Of a stretch of DNA of 64,000 nt, positions 8,195 to 16,560 are shown piece by piece (the first letter of the stretch is position 1; every line of letters starts with the position of its first letter). Both the position numbers and the translations under genes were made by a program. This stretch comes from JAYQKL01 sp049889535 (GTDB taxonomy: Bacteria; Pseudomonadota; Alphaproteobacteria; RS24). The DNA is taken from the NCBI GenBank assembly GCA_049889535.1, contig JBMHDF010000019.1, positions 1-64,000 on the forward strand, given 5' to 3'. The notes under the pieces were generated by a model. That model did not search any database, was not told the DNA's origin, and saw only the letters and a list, made by a program, of their open reading frames with translations.

Positions 8195-9217
8195 TTACTG
8201 GCACTTCATATAATGATGCATTATATCCGGTGCACATGTTTCGCTTGTCCTATGCATAAAAATGGGCGAGTTGGCTAAATTTTCAATGCCCATAAACTGC
8301 AAATCGCTTTGCGTCAGCCCGTCATGGGGATTTGGCAAGAGGGGCAAGTCAAAAGGCGCTATAAAATGTATGACCTCATCAACTAATCCCGCGTCAAGAA
8401 AAGACTTTGCCAGCTGTGGCCCGCCCTCAAGCATCAAACGGGTTATCCCGACATTGGCTAAATCGGCCAAAATATCCTGCGGGGTTTGATGTTGAATAGG
8501 CGCAAACCCCTGCTTTAGCGATAGCTTCGCTTGTTGACTGACAACAAATCGCTGCGGACTGGCCTTTTCCATGCCAGTCAACCGACAGCTAAGCGAAGGA
8601 TTATCTGCTTCATAAGTGCCACGCCCAACCAAAATCGCATCATGCTCGGCGCGCATTAAATGCATGCGCCGCTGCGCTTGCTGGCTGGTAATTTGCGGGG
8701 ACTCTCCAGCCTGTTTGCGCATCATACCATTTTGGCTGGTGGCTATTTTCAAGCTCACAAGCGGTCGATTTTGCGTCACCTTCAAAATAAACCCAAGATT
8801 TAACAGCGCCGCTTCTGCCTCACAAACCCCAACCGATACCTCAATGCCAGCCTTTTGCAGCATTTTAATACCCGCCCCTGATACGCGTGGGTCCGGGTCA
8901 ATCATCGCCACCACTACCCGCTTAATCCCAGCGTCAATCAGAGCTTGCGCACAAGGGCCAGTTTGACCGATATGCGCACAGGGCTCAAGCGTGACATAAG
9001 CTGACGCATTTTGCCGGCTGGTGGTAGCGGGTATCATTGCTAATGCATGGGTTTCAGCATGTGGGCGGCCAGTGGGTTGTGTCCAGCCTTCAGCCAACAA
9101 AACCCCATCTTGGACAATCACACATCCAACCGCTGGGTTTGGGGCCACATTTCCCAAGCCGCGTCGCGCCAGCTTTAAGGCGCGTTGCATCCATAAAATA
9201 TCAGAATTTAAGCTCAC
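8195..9217 (-). CDS. ribD: Bifunctional riboflavin deaminase/reductase RibD
   Basis: 340 residues from a GTG start with GGGGTGAAA upstream; I see no better ATG. The N-terminal deaminase domain (1-145) has the zinc site HAE at 53-55 and PC-x8-PC at 79-89 (EPCAHIGQTGPC). The C-terminal reductase domain (150-340, dihydrofolate reductase-like) has MRAEHDAILVGRGTYEADNP and ITRLMLEGGPQLAKSFLDAG. It performs the second and third pathway steps in the cytoplasm. nrdR ends 38 bases upstream. Confidence 0.95.
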   Translation of the reverse strand: MSLNSDILWMQRALKLARRGLGNVAPNPAVGCVIVQDGVLLAEGWTQPTGRPHAETHALAMIPATTSRQNASAYVTLEPCAHIGQTGPCAQALIDAGIKRVVVAMIDPDPRVSGAGIKMLQKAGIEVSVGVCEAEAALLNLGFILKVTQNRPLVSLKIATSQNGMMRKQAGESPQITSQQAQRRMHLMRAEHDAILVGRGTYEADNPSLSCRLTGMEKASPQRFVVSQQAKLSLKQGFAPIQHQTPQDILADLANVGITRLMLEGGPQLAKSFLDAGLVDEVIHFIAPFDLPLLPNPHDGLTQSDLQFMGIENLANSPIFMHRTSETCAPDIMHHYMKCQ

Positions 9218-9255
9218 GCTTTCACCCCGTCATGTGAACGGGGAACGCTCCCCGC

Positions 9256-9720
9256 TTAATCGAAATCCTGCGTATCGGGCATTTCACCAAGAAAGTTTTC
9301 AAAATCTTTAGCTTCCCGAAAATCTCGGTAAACCGATGCAAAGCGGACATATCCAACCTGGTCGAGTGCAAATAGTCCTTCCATGACCATTTCGCCCAAC
9401 ATTTTGGCTGGTATTTCCGCCTCGCCCAGATTTTCCATACGCCGGACAATCCCACTTACCATACGCTCAACGCGCTCTTGTTCAACGGGGCGTTTTCGCA
9501 GTGCAATTTGCACAGACCGCATAAGCTTATCGCGGTCAAATGGCACTTTGCGGCCAGAGTTTTTAACAATAATAAGCTCACGAAGCTGGATGCGTTCAAA
9601 AGTTGTAAACCGCCCCCCACAATCGCTACAATGCCGACGGCGGCGGATAACGGCATTATCTTCAGTCGGACGGCTATCTTTGACTTGCGTATCATTATTG
9701 CTGCAATAGGGGCAACGCAT
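9256..9720 (-). CDS. nrdR: Ribonucleotide reductase regulator NrdR
   Basis: 154 residues starting MRCPYC at the ATG at 9720, with GAGGT six bases upstream; a GTG immediately before it gives a one-residue longer form. The zinc ribbon uses Cys3, Cys6, Cys31 and Cys34, followed by the basic IRRRRHC and the ATP-cone domain (about 49-139). It represses ribonucleotide reductase genes in response to ATP/dATP by binding NrdR boxes; none was noticed here. The glyA-nrdR-ribD order is typical of alphaproteobacteria. Length is standard. Confidence 0.96.
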   Translation of the reverse strand: MRCPYCSNNDTQVKDSRPTEDNAVIRRRRHCSDCGGRFTTFERIQLRELIIVKNSGRKVPFDRDKLMRSVQIALRKRPVEQERVERMVSGIVRRMENLGEAEIPAKMLGEMVMEGLFALDQVGYVRFASVYRDFREAKDFENFLGEMPDTQDFD

Positions 9721-9735
9721 CACTAAACCTCGTGT

Positions 9736-11043
9736 TTAATTATAAATTGGGAAACGCCCACAAAGCGCAATCACTTTTTCTCGAACCGCCGCTTCAATAT
9801 CGGGGGCAGCTTCACCTTTATTAGCCGCAACGCCATCAAGCACTTCGGCAATCAAATCGCCTACCTGCTGGAATTCAGCCACACCAAAACCGCGTGAAGT
9901 CGCTGCGGGTGTCCCCAAACGCACACCAGATGTAATCATGGGTTTTTCAGGGTCAAATGGCACACCATTTTTATTACATGTAATAAATGCACGCTCCATA
10001 GCTTCTTCGGCAACCTTGCCGGTTAAGCCTTTGGGACGCAAATCAACCAAAACAAGATGATTATCCGTCCCACCTGAAACAATATCAAAGCCGTGCCCCT
10101 TAAGGGTTTCGGCCAGAGCGCGCGCATTTTCTACCACACGCTGGATGTAGTTTTTGAACTCAGGTGTCAGCGCCTCCCCAAATGCAACAGCTTTAGCGGC
10201 TATTACATGCATGAGTGGCCCACCCTGAATGCCCGGAAAAATCGCTGAGTTAAATTTTTTGCCCAATTCCTCATTATTTGACAAAATCAATCCCCCGCGC
10301 GGACCGCGTAATGTTTTATGCGTGGTCGTTGTCACTGCATCGGCATAAGGCAATGGGCTTGGATGGGCGCCGCCAGCAACAAGGCCAGAAATGTGCGCCA
10401 TATCGACCAGCAAATAAGCGCCAACAGAATCGGCAATCTCGCGAAAACGTTTAAAGTCAATAATACGCGGATAGGCAGAACCGCCAGCGATAATTAGCTT
10501 TGGCTTATGCTCTTGAGCCAATTTTTCGACTTCATCAAAATCAATTAAATGGTCATCACGGCGCACACCATATTGCACAGCATTAAACCATTTGCCTGAT
10601 TGGTTTGGCGGCGCACCATGTGTTAAGTGCCCACCCGCCGCAAGGCTCATGCCTAAAATTGTATCGCCAGGTTGCAGCAATGCTTGCATGACCGCCTGAT
10701 TGGCTTGCGACCCAGAATTTGGCTGCACATTGGCATAAGCGCAGTTATAAAGTTTTTTGACGCGCTCGATAGCCAGATTTTCGGCAATATCGACAAATTC
10801 ACAACCACCATAATACCGCCGGCCCGGGTAACCCTCGGCATATTTATTGGTCATAATGGAGCCTTGCGTTTCCAAAACAGCGCGCGAAACAATATTTTCG
10901 GAGGCGATTAACTCAATCTGATTCTGCTGGCGCGAAAGTTCTTTAGCAATCGCATCGGCGATATCAGTGTCCCGTTCCATAACGGTTTGTTGAAAAAAAT
11001 CATTATTTTCAATGCCTAAATCAGTTTTTTGCGTAGCGGACAT
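9736..11043 (-). CDS. glyA: Serine hydroxymethyltransferase
   Basis: 435 residues. PLP enzyme that interconverts serine and glycine with tetrahydrofolate. The PLP lysine is Lys243 in TTTHKTLRGPRGG. Other signatures are LIASENIVSRAV at about 45-56, KYAEGYPGRRYYGGCEFVD at 67-85 and VDMAHISGLVAGG at 213-225. The N terminus is about 20 residues longer than in E. coli GlyA, with a start that has AAAGGTC before the ATG. It is the first gene of the glyA-nrdR-rib-nusB-thiL run, so the 203-bp gap to the right probably holds the promoter, although I could not define clear hexamers. Confidence 0.97.
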   Translation of the reverse strand: MSATQKTDLGIENNDFFQQTVMERDTDIADAIAKELSRQQNQIELIASENIVSRAVLETQGSIMTNKYAEGYPGRRYYGGCEFVDIAENLAIERVKKLYNCAYANVQPNSGSQANQAVMQALLQPGDTILGMSLAAGGHLTHGAPPNQSGKWFNAVQYGVRRDDHLIDFDEVEKLAQEHKPKLIIAGGSAYPRIIDFKRFREIADSVGAYLLVDMAHISGLVAGGAHPSPLPYADAVTTTTHKTLRGPRGGLILSNNEELGKKFNSAIFPGIQGGPLMHVIAAKAVAFGEALTPEFKNYIQRVVENARALAETLKGHGFDIVSGGTDNHLVLVDLRPKGLTGKVAEEAMERAFITCNKNGVPFDPEKPMITSGVRLGTPAATSRGFGVAEFQQVGDLIAEVLDGVAANKGEAAPDIEAAVREKVIALCGRFPIYN

Positions 11044-11246
11044 TAAGTGACCTTTCTGACGAAATAATTTGATAACGCGATATGTGCTGCGATGTTGTAG
11101 CTGATAAATACCACATCTGGTAATGAATGAAAATAATAAGCCGATGAAAAAAATAAGCTAGGTCACATAGTGTCGCGTCACGCAAATAATGATTGTTTTA
11201 TGAAAAGTCACTAGCCAAGCAGCTATTTTGCATTATCATTTTAGTC

Positions 11247-12038
11247 ATGGATTATTCAAACACACCTTATTTAATATCCGCTCTTGTCATTGCCTGCATG
11301 ATGGGCTTTGTCTGGCTCATTTCTATCCCCTTGCGCGATGTAAGCATTGTTGACAGTTTTTGGGGCTTTGGATTTGGCATCAGCGCTTTAGGTGTTTTCT
11401 TATTATCCGACAATTTGAAAACACTATCACATTTATTGTTGATTGGCGCCGTTATGGCATGGTCGCTGCGGCTGGGTGGTTATTTGTTTTGGCGCTGGGC
11501 ACATGAGGAAGAAGAAGATCGCCGCTATCAGGCCATGCGCAAAAACCGACCCTATTTCTGGCTACAATCGATTTATATTGTATTCATCTTTCAAGGGGTT
11601 TTGATGTGGATGATTGGACTTCCTGTCACACATACTATGGCGTATCCCTATGACCCTGCGCAATCTGTTTCAGTTATCAGTTACATTGGCTTTGCTATTG
11701 CGGGGGCTGGCTTAGTGATTGAAACTTTAGCGGACATGCAACTGGTTCGCTTTAAAGCCAATCCAGACAATCAGGGTAAAATACTAGACACAGGCCTATG
11801 GGCGCGCTCACGCCACCCAAATTATTTTGGTGACGCCTTATTTTGGTGGGGAACATGGGTTTTATGTTGTGGCATATCGCCTATCGCTTTGTATTTTGTC
11901 TTCGCACCAGCGTTGATGAATTTTTTAATTGTCAAAATTTCAGGCGCGGATTTACTGGATAAAATTCTTGTTAAGCGTAAAGACGGATATGCTGACTATA
12001 TGGCCAAAACCAATCGTTTTATTCCTAAACTCTTTTAA
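11247..12038 (+). CDS. DUF1295 membrane protein, steroid 5-alpha-reductase-like
   Basis: 263 residues from the ATG at 11247; a TTG at 11193 would add 18 residues (281 in all) but neither start has a clear ribosome-binding site. Several hydrophobic segments (about 8-30, 43-65, 95-140, 150-170, 205-240) indicate a polytopic inner-membrane protein. The family fingerprint is GLWARSRHPNYFGDALFWWG near residues 185-204, shared with steroid reductases and isoprenylcysteine methyltransferase-like enzymes. It presumably acts on a lipid substrate with a nicotinamide cofactor; the substrate is unknown. It is divergent from glyA and 101 bp upstream of hemB. Confidence 0.82.
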   Translation: MDYSNTPYLISALVIACMMGFVWLISIPLRDVSIVDSFWGFGFGISALGVFLLSDNLKTLSHLLLIGAVMAWSLRLGGYLFWRWAHEEEEDRRYQAMRKNRPYFWLQSIYIVFIFQGVLMWMIGLPVTHTMAYPYDPAQSVSVISYIGFAIAGAGLVIETLADMQLVRFKANPDNQGKILDTGLWARSRHPNYFGDALFWWGTWVLCCGISPIALYFVFAPALMNFLIVKISGADLLDKILVKRKDGYADYMAKTNRFIPKLF

Positions 12039-12064
12039 ACATTCCAAAAATTTTTACACCAGAT

Positions 12065-12093
12065 TTGCACCATTGTTAAAAAACCGCTACACA
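12065..12093 (+). promoter_or_regulatory. Candidate hemB promoter
   Basis: TTGCAC at 12065-12070 and TACACA at 12088-12093 are separated by 17 bp, in the intergenic gap before hemB. The -35 matches the sigma-70 consensus at 5 of 6 positions; the -10 is weak. The transcript would begin near 12100, about 40 bases before the hemB ATG. Confidence 0.4.
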
Positions 12094-12139
12094 TTTAAAA
12101 TTAAATTTGGTGAAAATTTCCCTCCATGCGGAGAAATGA

Positions 12140-13135
12140 ATGAGCGAAACAGCAAAATTCCCAAGCCTTAGAATGCGCCGCTTGCGCCAGCAAGAATGGC
12201 GTCGCCGTTTGGTTGCGGAAAACCACTTGTCTCCCAGCGACTTTATTTGGCCAATTTTTGTCTGTGATGGTGATAATGTTTCGCAGCCTGTCGAGACCAT
12301 GCCCGGCGTCAACCGCTTATCTATTGATTTGGCTGTGCAAGCTGCAAAAGAAGCATACCATGTGGGTATTAGCTGTATTGCTTTGTTTCCAAACACACCA
12401 GCCGACAAACGCGATGAAGATGGTACCGAAGCGCTTAATCCAGATAATTTGGTCTGTCGCGCGACCCGAGCGATGAAGGATGCGGTGCCTGAGATAGGTA
12501 TTATGTGTGATGTCGCGCTTGACCCCTACACCACGCATGGCCATGACGGGGTGATGGAAGGCGATGAAATATTAAATGATGAGTCAGTTGAAAAACTGGT
12601 GCAACAAGCTCTGGTTCAGGTCGGAGCAGGCTGTGATATTATCGCGCCTTCTGACATGATGGACGGACGCATTGGCGCCATTCGCGATGAGTTAGAATTA
12701 TCAGGCCATCAACAAACGCTTATCATGGCCTATGCGGCAAAATATGCGTCTGCTTTTTTTGGACCATTTCGCGATGCCGTCGGATCCGGAGAGCGGCTGA
12801 AGGGTGATAAAAAAACCTATCAACTCAACCCCGCAAATCGTGACGAGGCACTCAGAGAAGTGGCTCTGGATATTGCCGAAGGGGCAGATATGGTGATGGT
12901 CAAGCCTGGCATGCCTTATTTGGATATTGTGCGTGATGTGAAAGAGCGCTTTAACGTGCCAACATTTGCCTATCAGGTGTCTGGTGAATATGCCATGCTC
13001 AACGCCGCCGCGCAGGCTGGCATGATGGATTTAGACGCCGTTATGATGGAAAGCTTATTGAGCTTTAAACGCGCGGGGGCGACGGGTATTTTGACCTATT
13101 TCGCGCTCAAAGCTGCGCGCATGATAAACGCCTAA
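12140..13135 (+). CDS. hemB: Delta-aminolevulinic acid dehydratase (porphobilinogen synthase)
   Basis: 331 residues. Condenses two 5-aminolevulinate molecules to porphobilinogen for haem. The Schiff-base lysines are Lys201 (MAYAAKYASAFFGPF) and Lys255 (MVMVKPGMPY). The metal region reads CDVALDPYTTHGHDG at 123-137: Ala, Asp and Asp replace the three zinc cysteines, so this is the magnesium type common in alphaproteobacteria. GGAG lies before the ATG. Its stop overlaps the stop of the convergent subtilase gene by three bases. Confidence 0.97.
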   Translation: MSETAKFPSLRMRRLRQQEWRRRLVAENHLSPSDFIWPIFVCDGDNVSQPVETMPGVNRLSIDLAVQAAKEAYHVGISCIALFPNTPADKRDEDGTEALNPDNLVCRATRAMKDAVPEIGIMCDVALDPYTTHGHDGVMEGDEILNDESVEKLVQQALVQVGAGCDIIAPSDMMDGRIGAIRDELELSGHQQTLIMAYAAKYASAFFGPFRDAVGSGERLKGDKKTYQLNPANRDEALREVALDIAEGADMVMVKPGMPYLDIVRDVKERFNVPTFAYQVSGEYAMLNAAAQAGMMDLDAVMMESLLSFKRAGATGILTYFALKAARMINA

Positions 13136-15459
13136 AACCGCCAAGACATATCGGCTAAAAGACTATAATCCAATCCATTTGCCCGCGAATGCAAATGATG
13201 ATGAATGGCCGTGAGGTTTAATGAAAACGCGGACTGGCTGGTCTCATAGACATAACCACCACCCCATTCAATCTGGCGCGCCGTAGGGCTCAAATCAAAG
13301 CGCATGTTTTCATAAATCTGCCCGCCACCAGCCAAGCGTCGCACGGGCAAGCGCAAACTTATTTGCCCGGCTTCATAGCGCAATGGCTGCGCAAGACGGG
13401 TATAGACATGACCCCGCCCCACTGGTCGCCACATCATATACTCAAAAGCAAACCCTGTAACATCATCAAGTTGTGCACCCGTAAAAGAGTTTTCAGTTCG
13501 ATGATGCTGGGTTTGCCCCACATAAACCCCAAGCCCGGATGACCACCCTCTTCCCATAGTCATCACTCCCCCAAAACCTAAAAACAGATTTTGGCCAAAT
13601 CCTTGTGTTGAAAAAACGCCGTTTCCACGATTGCCCAGCCAAGCATTTTCTTCAAACATCGCGCCCGCCTGTACGCTCCATGAAAAACCGTCAGCTATTT
13701 GATTGAGCTGTGCGGTGACACCAAATTGATAATCCGTCTCTGCGGGCATATCGGACTGGGTTAAAAAAGCGGTGAGCGCCAGCTCATTATGATGCAATTG
13801 CCCAACAAACCCCTCGCCGGTAAAGCTTAAATATGGCGACGCCATGGTTGGCAAATAAGGTGATTGGTGACCGCCTGTTTGTATTAAAGGCGCGGTGAGT
13901 GAAACAAAAGCAGCCGGTTGCGCTTGCGCCCAAGTTTGCACATAAGATTGAGAAACTCTACCGCTCGAAAAATCCGATAAATTATAATGAGCCAATGGCG
14001 CTTTGGCTTTTGGTTTTGTTTTTGTCACTGCTAATTGATGAGATTGCTTTGTGCTTTGGTCAAAAACAGCCAGAGGCACTGAAAAAGGCGCATTCAGGCT
14101 GTCATGAATAATGATTTTGCGGCGTCTTAATTGCTGCAATAAATCATCATCAATATGCGTAAAATTAAAGCCACTATCATCAATGCTTATTTTATGGTTG
14201 CCTGCTAAAATATGCGCTGGCCCAACCGGGTTGGTCGCCGCCTCAATATTGAGCAAACCCTGACCATATATATCGCTATCAGCATAAACACCTGTTTTTG
14301 TTGCCTTTTTCAGCAAACGGGCAACAAGCTCCTTATCGCTAAGCTGGTCCCCAAAAAGTTCCTTCATCAAAGCCAGCGCCGCCGTCACATGGGGCGCAGC
14401 AAAAGAGGTGCCTACCACAAAATGGTAGCCATCATGCGCTTTCGCGGCTTTTACAAACTTATCTGAGTTCGGTGTCATCCCGCCTGGTGCAGCAAGACAA
14501 AATGCTTTTGCCGCGCCACACCGATTGCTGTCTGAACCAATGTGACCTTTATCATCAACCGCAACAGCCACCAACACACGCCCGCGCAATTCATCAAAAT
14601 AAAATGGCAATCCACTTGTCGCAGAGACCTGCTCTCCGCCCTCATTACCAGCCGACCAAACATGAATTCCCCGATTGCTAACCATCGTTTGAACGGATTG
14701 CCCATATTCAAGCTGCATGAGCCGTCTTTGCGTGCCTGCCAGCGACGGGTCGAACTGGATATTCATGCCCCAACTATGATTATAAATTTGTGTTTTTTGA
14801 TTGGCGAGCTGGGTCAGCCCCGTATTCAGAATGTCATCATTAATCGTTAAATTACCATCATTTGTTAAGGCAAGCGCATACATGCCAATATCTGCATTAT
14901 ACGCCACACCATGCATGCCAGCGCCACTGCCGCGCCGCCCCGCTGCAATACTTGCCACCGATGTACCATGTGACAATTGCGTGGCGCTTGGTGTCAGCGC
15001 GCCATAGGCTTGGTGGTTTTTTAAATAAATGCGCTTATCCGAAAATTCAGAATGCGCAGTATCCAATCCTGTATCCGTAAAGCCAATGCGAATATCCTCC
15101 CCCGTTAATCCGCGCGCATAGGCATGCGCCGCTTTGGTCATGGCCAGCCCAATTTGGCCCTGAAATTCGCCATGCGATAAAAATTGCTGAATATCAAGAT
15201 TGGCAACTTTCGGCGTTTTCGGTTTGGGCGGCGCTGGCGCAGGTGTTGGCTGAGGTGGCGCACCCGTTTTTGGAGCCGGCGTGCCACCGCCTGATTTTGG
15301 CGTCGACCCACCGCCACCCCCACATGCAGCCAGCGCCAAAATAAGACCAGGCAGGCAATATTTTATGAATTGGCCAACCCGCACCCAATTTGGGGCAGAA
15401 AAAGAATTCAGCAAAGAAGGAAAAAATTGAATTAAAACGCGACGAAAAAAATAAAACAC
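13132..15459 (-). CDS. Lipoprotein subtilisin-like (S8) serine protease autotransporter
   Basis: 775 residues. A hydrophobic signal (31-45) ends in the lipobox LALAAC with Cys46, followed by a Gly/Pro/Thr-rich linker (47-85). The S8 protease domain runs from about 90 to 420 with a complete catalytic set: Asp129 (GFTDTGLD), His164 (LSHGTSVASIAAG), Asn272 (SAGNEGG) and Ser352 (GTSFAAPHVTAAL). From about 500 to the end are alternating amphipathic strands closing in LLADMSWRF with a terminal Phe, an autotransporter beta-barrel. This layout resembles SphB1 of Bordetella and NalP of Neisseria, surface proteases that process other secreted proteins. The start is uncertain: GTG at 15459, or GTG at residue 26 giving a short, typical lipoprotein signal. 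Confidence 0.9.
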   Translation of the reverse strand: MFYFFRRVLIQFFPSLLNSFSAPNWVRVGQFIKYCLPGLILALAACGGGGGSTPKSGGGTPAPKTGAPPQPTPAPAPPKPKTPKVANLDIQQFLSHGEFQGQIGLAMTKAAHAYARGLTGEDIRIGFTDTGLDTAHSEFSDKRIYLKNHQAYGALTPSATQLSHGTSVASIAAGRRGSGAGMHGVAYNADIGMYALALTNDGNLTINDDILNTGLTQLANQKTQIYNHSWGMNIQFDPSLAGTQRRLMQLEYGQSVQTMVSNRGIHVWSAGNEGGEQVSATSGLPFYFDELRGRVLVAVAVDDKGHIGSDSNRCGAAKAFCLAAPGGMTPNSDKFVKAAKAHDGYHFVVGTSFAAPHVTAALALMKELFGDQLSDKELVARLLKKATKTGVYADSDIYGQGLLNIEAATNPVGPAHILAGNHKISIDDSGFNFTHIDDDLLQQLRRRKIIIHDSLNAPFSVPLAVFDQSTKQSHQLAVTKTKPKAKAPLAHYNLSDFSSGRVSQSYVQTWAQAQPAAFVSLTAPLIQTGGHQSPYLPTMASPYLSFTGEGFVGQLHHNELALTAFLTQSDMPAETDYQFGVTAQLNQIADGFSWSVQAGAMFEENAWLGNRGNGVFSTQGFGQNLFLGFGGVMTMGRGWSSGLGVYVGQTQHHRTENSFTGAQLDDVTGFAFEYMMWRPVGRGHVYTRLAQPLRYEAGQISLRLPVRRLAGGGQIYENMRFDLSPTARQIEWGGGYVYETSQSAFSLNLTAIHHHLHSRANGLDYSLLADMSWRF

Positions 15460-15513
15460 AAGAAATACTCAGCAACTCAAAAATTGAACACGAGTATTTT
15501 TTTAGACCTCTTA

Positions 15514-15540
15514 GAAAAAAATCAGAATAAGGCTATTCTC
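15514..15540 (-). terminator. Weak terminator after the hydroxyacid dehydrogenase gene
   Basis: On the minus strand AGAATA pairs with TATTCT across a 4-base loop and is followed by GA and a run of seven T. The stem is short and AT-rich, so termination may be partial. Confidence 0.4.
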
Positions 15541-15576
15541 AAGAACTAAACTCAATTACAGAAATTGTCTTTAATC

Positions 15577-16461
15577 TTAGTTTTTGTTCTCATCAGTGGT
15601 TTTTCGCAAAACTTCAATCAAACTAGATGTATCCCAGCGATTTCCCCCAAGCTCTTGAACTTGTTCATAAAAATCATCAACCAGTTGCGTGACTGGCAAA
15701 GGTGCGCCATTTGCTTCTGCCTCTTTAAAGACAATCCCTAAATCTTTACGCATTAAATCCACAGCAAAACCAAATGAAAATTCACCCGCAATCATAGTCG
15801 CATGGCGATTGTCCATTTGCCAAGATTGAGCCGCGCCTTTTGAAATCACATCAATGACAGCCATCTCATCCAAACCCGCGCAGCGCGCAAAATTCAGAGC
15901 TTCGGACAGCCCCTGAACCAGCCCTGCAATGGCAATCTGGTTCACCATTTTGGTTTTTTGACCCGCGCCCACAGGCCCCATTAAGCGATGCGCTTTGGCA
16001 TAGCAATTTAAAATAGGTATGGCTTTTTGATAAGCTGCTTTATCACCGCCAAGCATAATGGTTAACGCGCCATTGACGGCTCCCGCTTCGCCACCAGATA
16101 CAGGCGCATCAAGAAAGGCAATGTTTTTTTCCAACCCAGCTTTTGCAACTTTTTGCGCGCATTCAGCAGAGGTCGTGCTGTGGTCGATAAAGATAGTGCC
16201 TTCTGTCATGGTTTGAAACGCGCCATGCTCACCTATTGTGACCTCATATAAATCATCATCATTGCCGATGCATGAAATCACAATGTCCGCGCCTTGTGCG
16301 GCTTCTGCTGGCGTGGCGGCAATTTCGCCTGGATATTGCTGTAACCAATTCGCTGCTTTTTCATGCGATCGATTATAAACCCGAACATCATGACCTGCTT
16401 TGGCTATATGCCCTGCCATAGGGCCACCCATGACCCCAATACCAATAAATGCAATATTCAT
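15577..16461 (-). CDS. NAD-binding beta-hydroxyacid dehydrogenase (3-hydroxyisobutyrate dehydrogenase / tartronate semialdehyde reductase family)
   Basis: 294 residues from the ATG at 16461, chosen because GGAGGG sits five bases upstream; a GTG at 16473 is in frame but lies before that site. The Rossmann motif is IGIGVMGGPMAG at 6-17. The substrate motif DAPVSGGEAGAVNGAL spans 118-133 and the catalytic lysine is Lys171 in GAGQKTKMVNQI, as in the family. KDLGIVFKEA follows. The cofactor is probably NAD(H). Valine breakdown (3-hydroxyisobutyrate) and glyoxylate metabolism (tartronate semialdehyde) are both possible; the sequence alone does not decide. It is divergent from the SLC13 gene. Confidence 0.88.
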   Translation of the reverse strand: MNIAFIGIGVMGGPMAGHIAKAGHDVRVYNRSHEKAANWLQQYPGEIAATPAEAAQGADIVISCIGNDDDLYEVTIGEHGAFQTMTEGTIFIDHSTTSAECAQKVAKAGLEKNIAFLDAPVSGGEAGAVNGALTIMLGGDKAAYQKAIPILNCYAKAHRLMGPVGAGQKTKMVNQIAIAGLVQGLSEALNFARCAGLDEMAVIDVISKGAAQSWQMDNRHATMIAGEFSFGFAVDLMRKDLGIVFKEAEANGAPLPVTQLVDDFYEQVQELGGNRWDTSSLIEVLRKTTDENKN

Positions 16462-16525
16462 TTTACCCTCCACATCCAGAATCTATTTATAGCTTGTTGC
16501 TTTAGCTAATCAAGCCAAACTCTGC

Positions 16526-16554
16526 TTGGCAAATCGCTTATTTATCAGCATATT
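16526..16554 (+). promoter_or_regulatory. Candidate promoter of the SLC13 gene, implying a leaderless mRNA
   Basis: TTGGCA at 16526-16531 and CATATT at 16549-16554 have an ideal 17-bp spacer and match the sigma-70 consensus at 5 and 4 positions. Transcription would begin near 16561, the A of the start codon. No Shine-Dalgarno sequence is present. Confidence 0.45.
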
Positions 16555-16560
16555 AAGAAT

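Noticed and set aside
9218..9255. Search for an FMN riboswitch before the rib genes
   Set aside because: The gap before ribD is only 38 bases and the genes are internal to an operon; no RFN element is visible here or before glyA.
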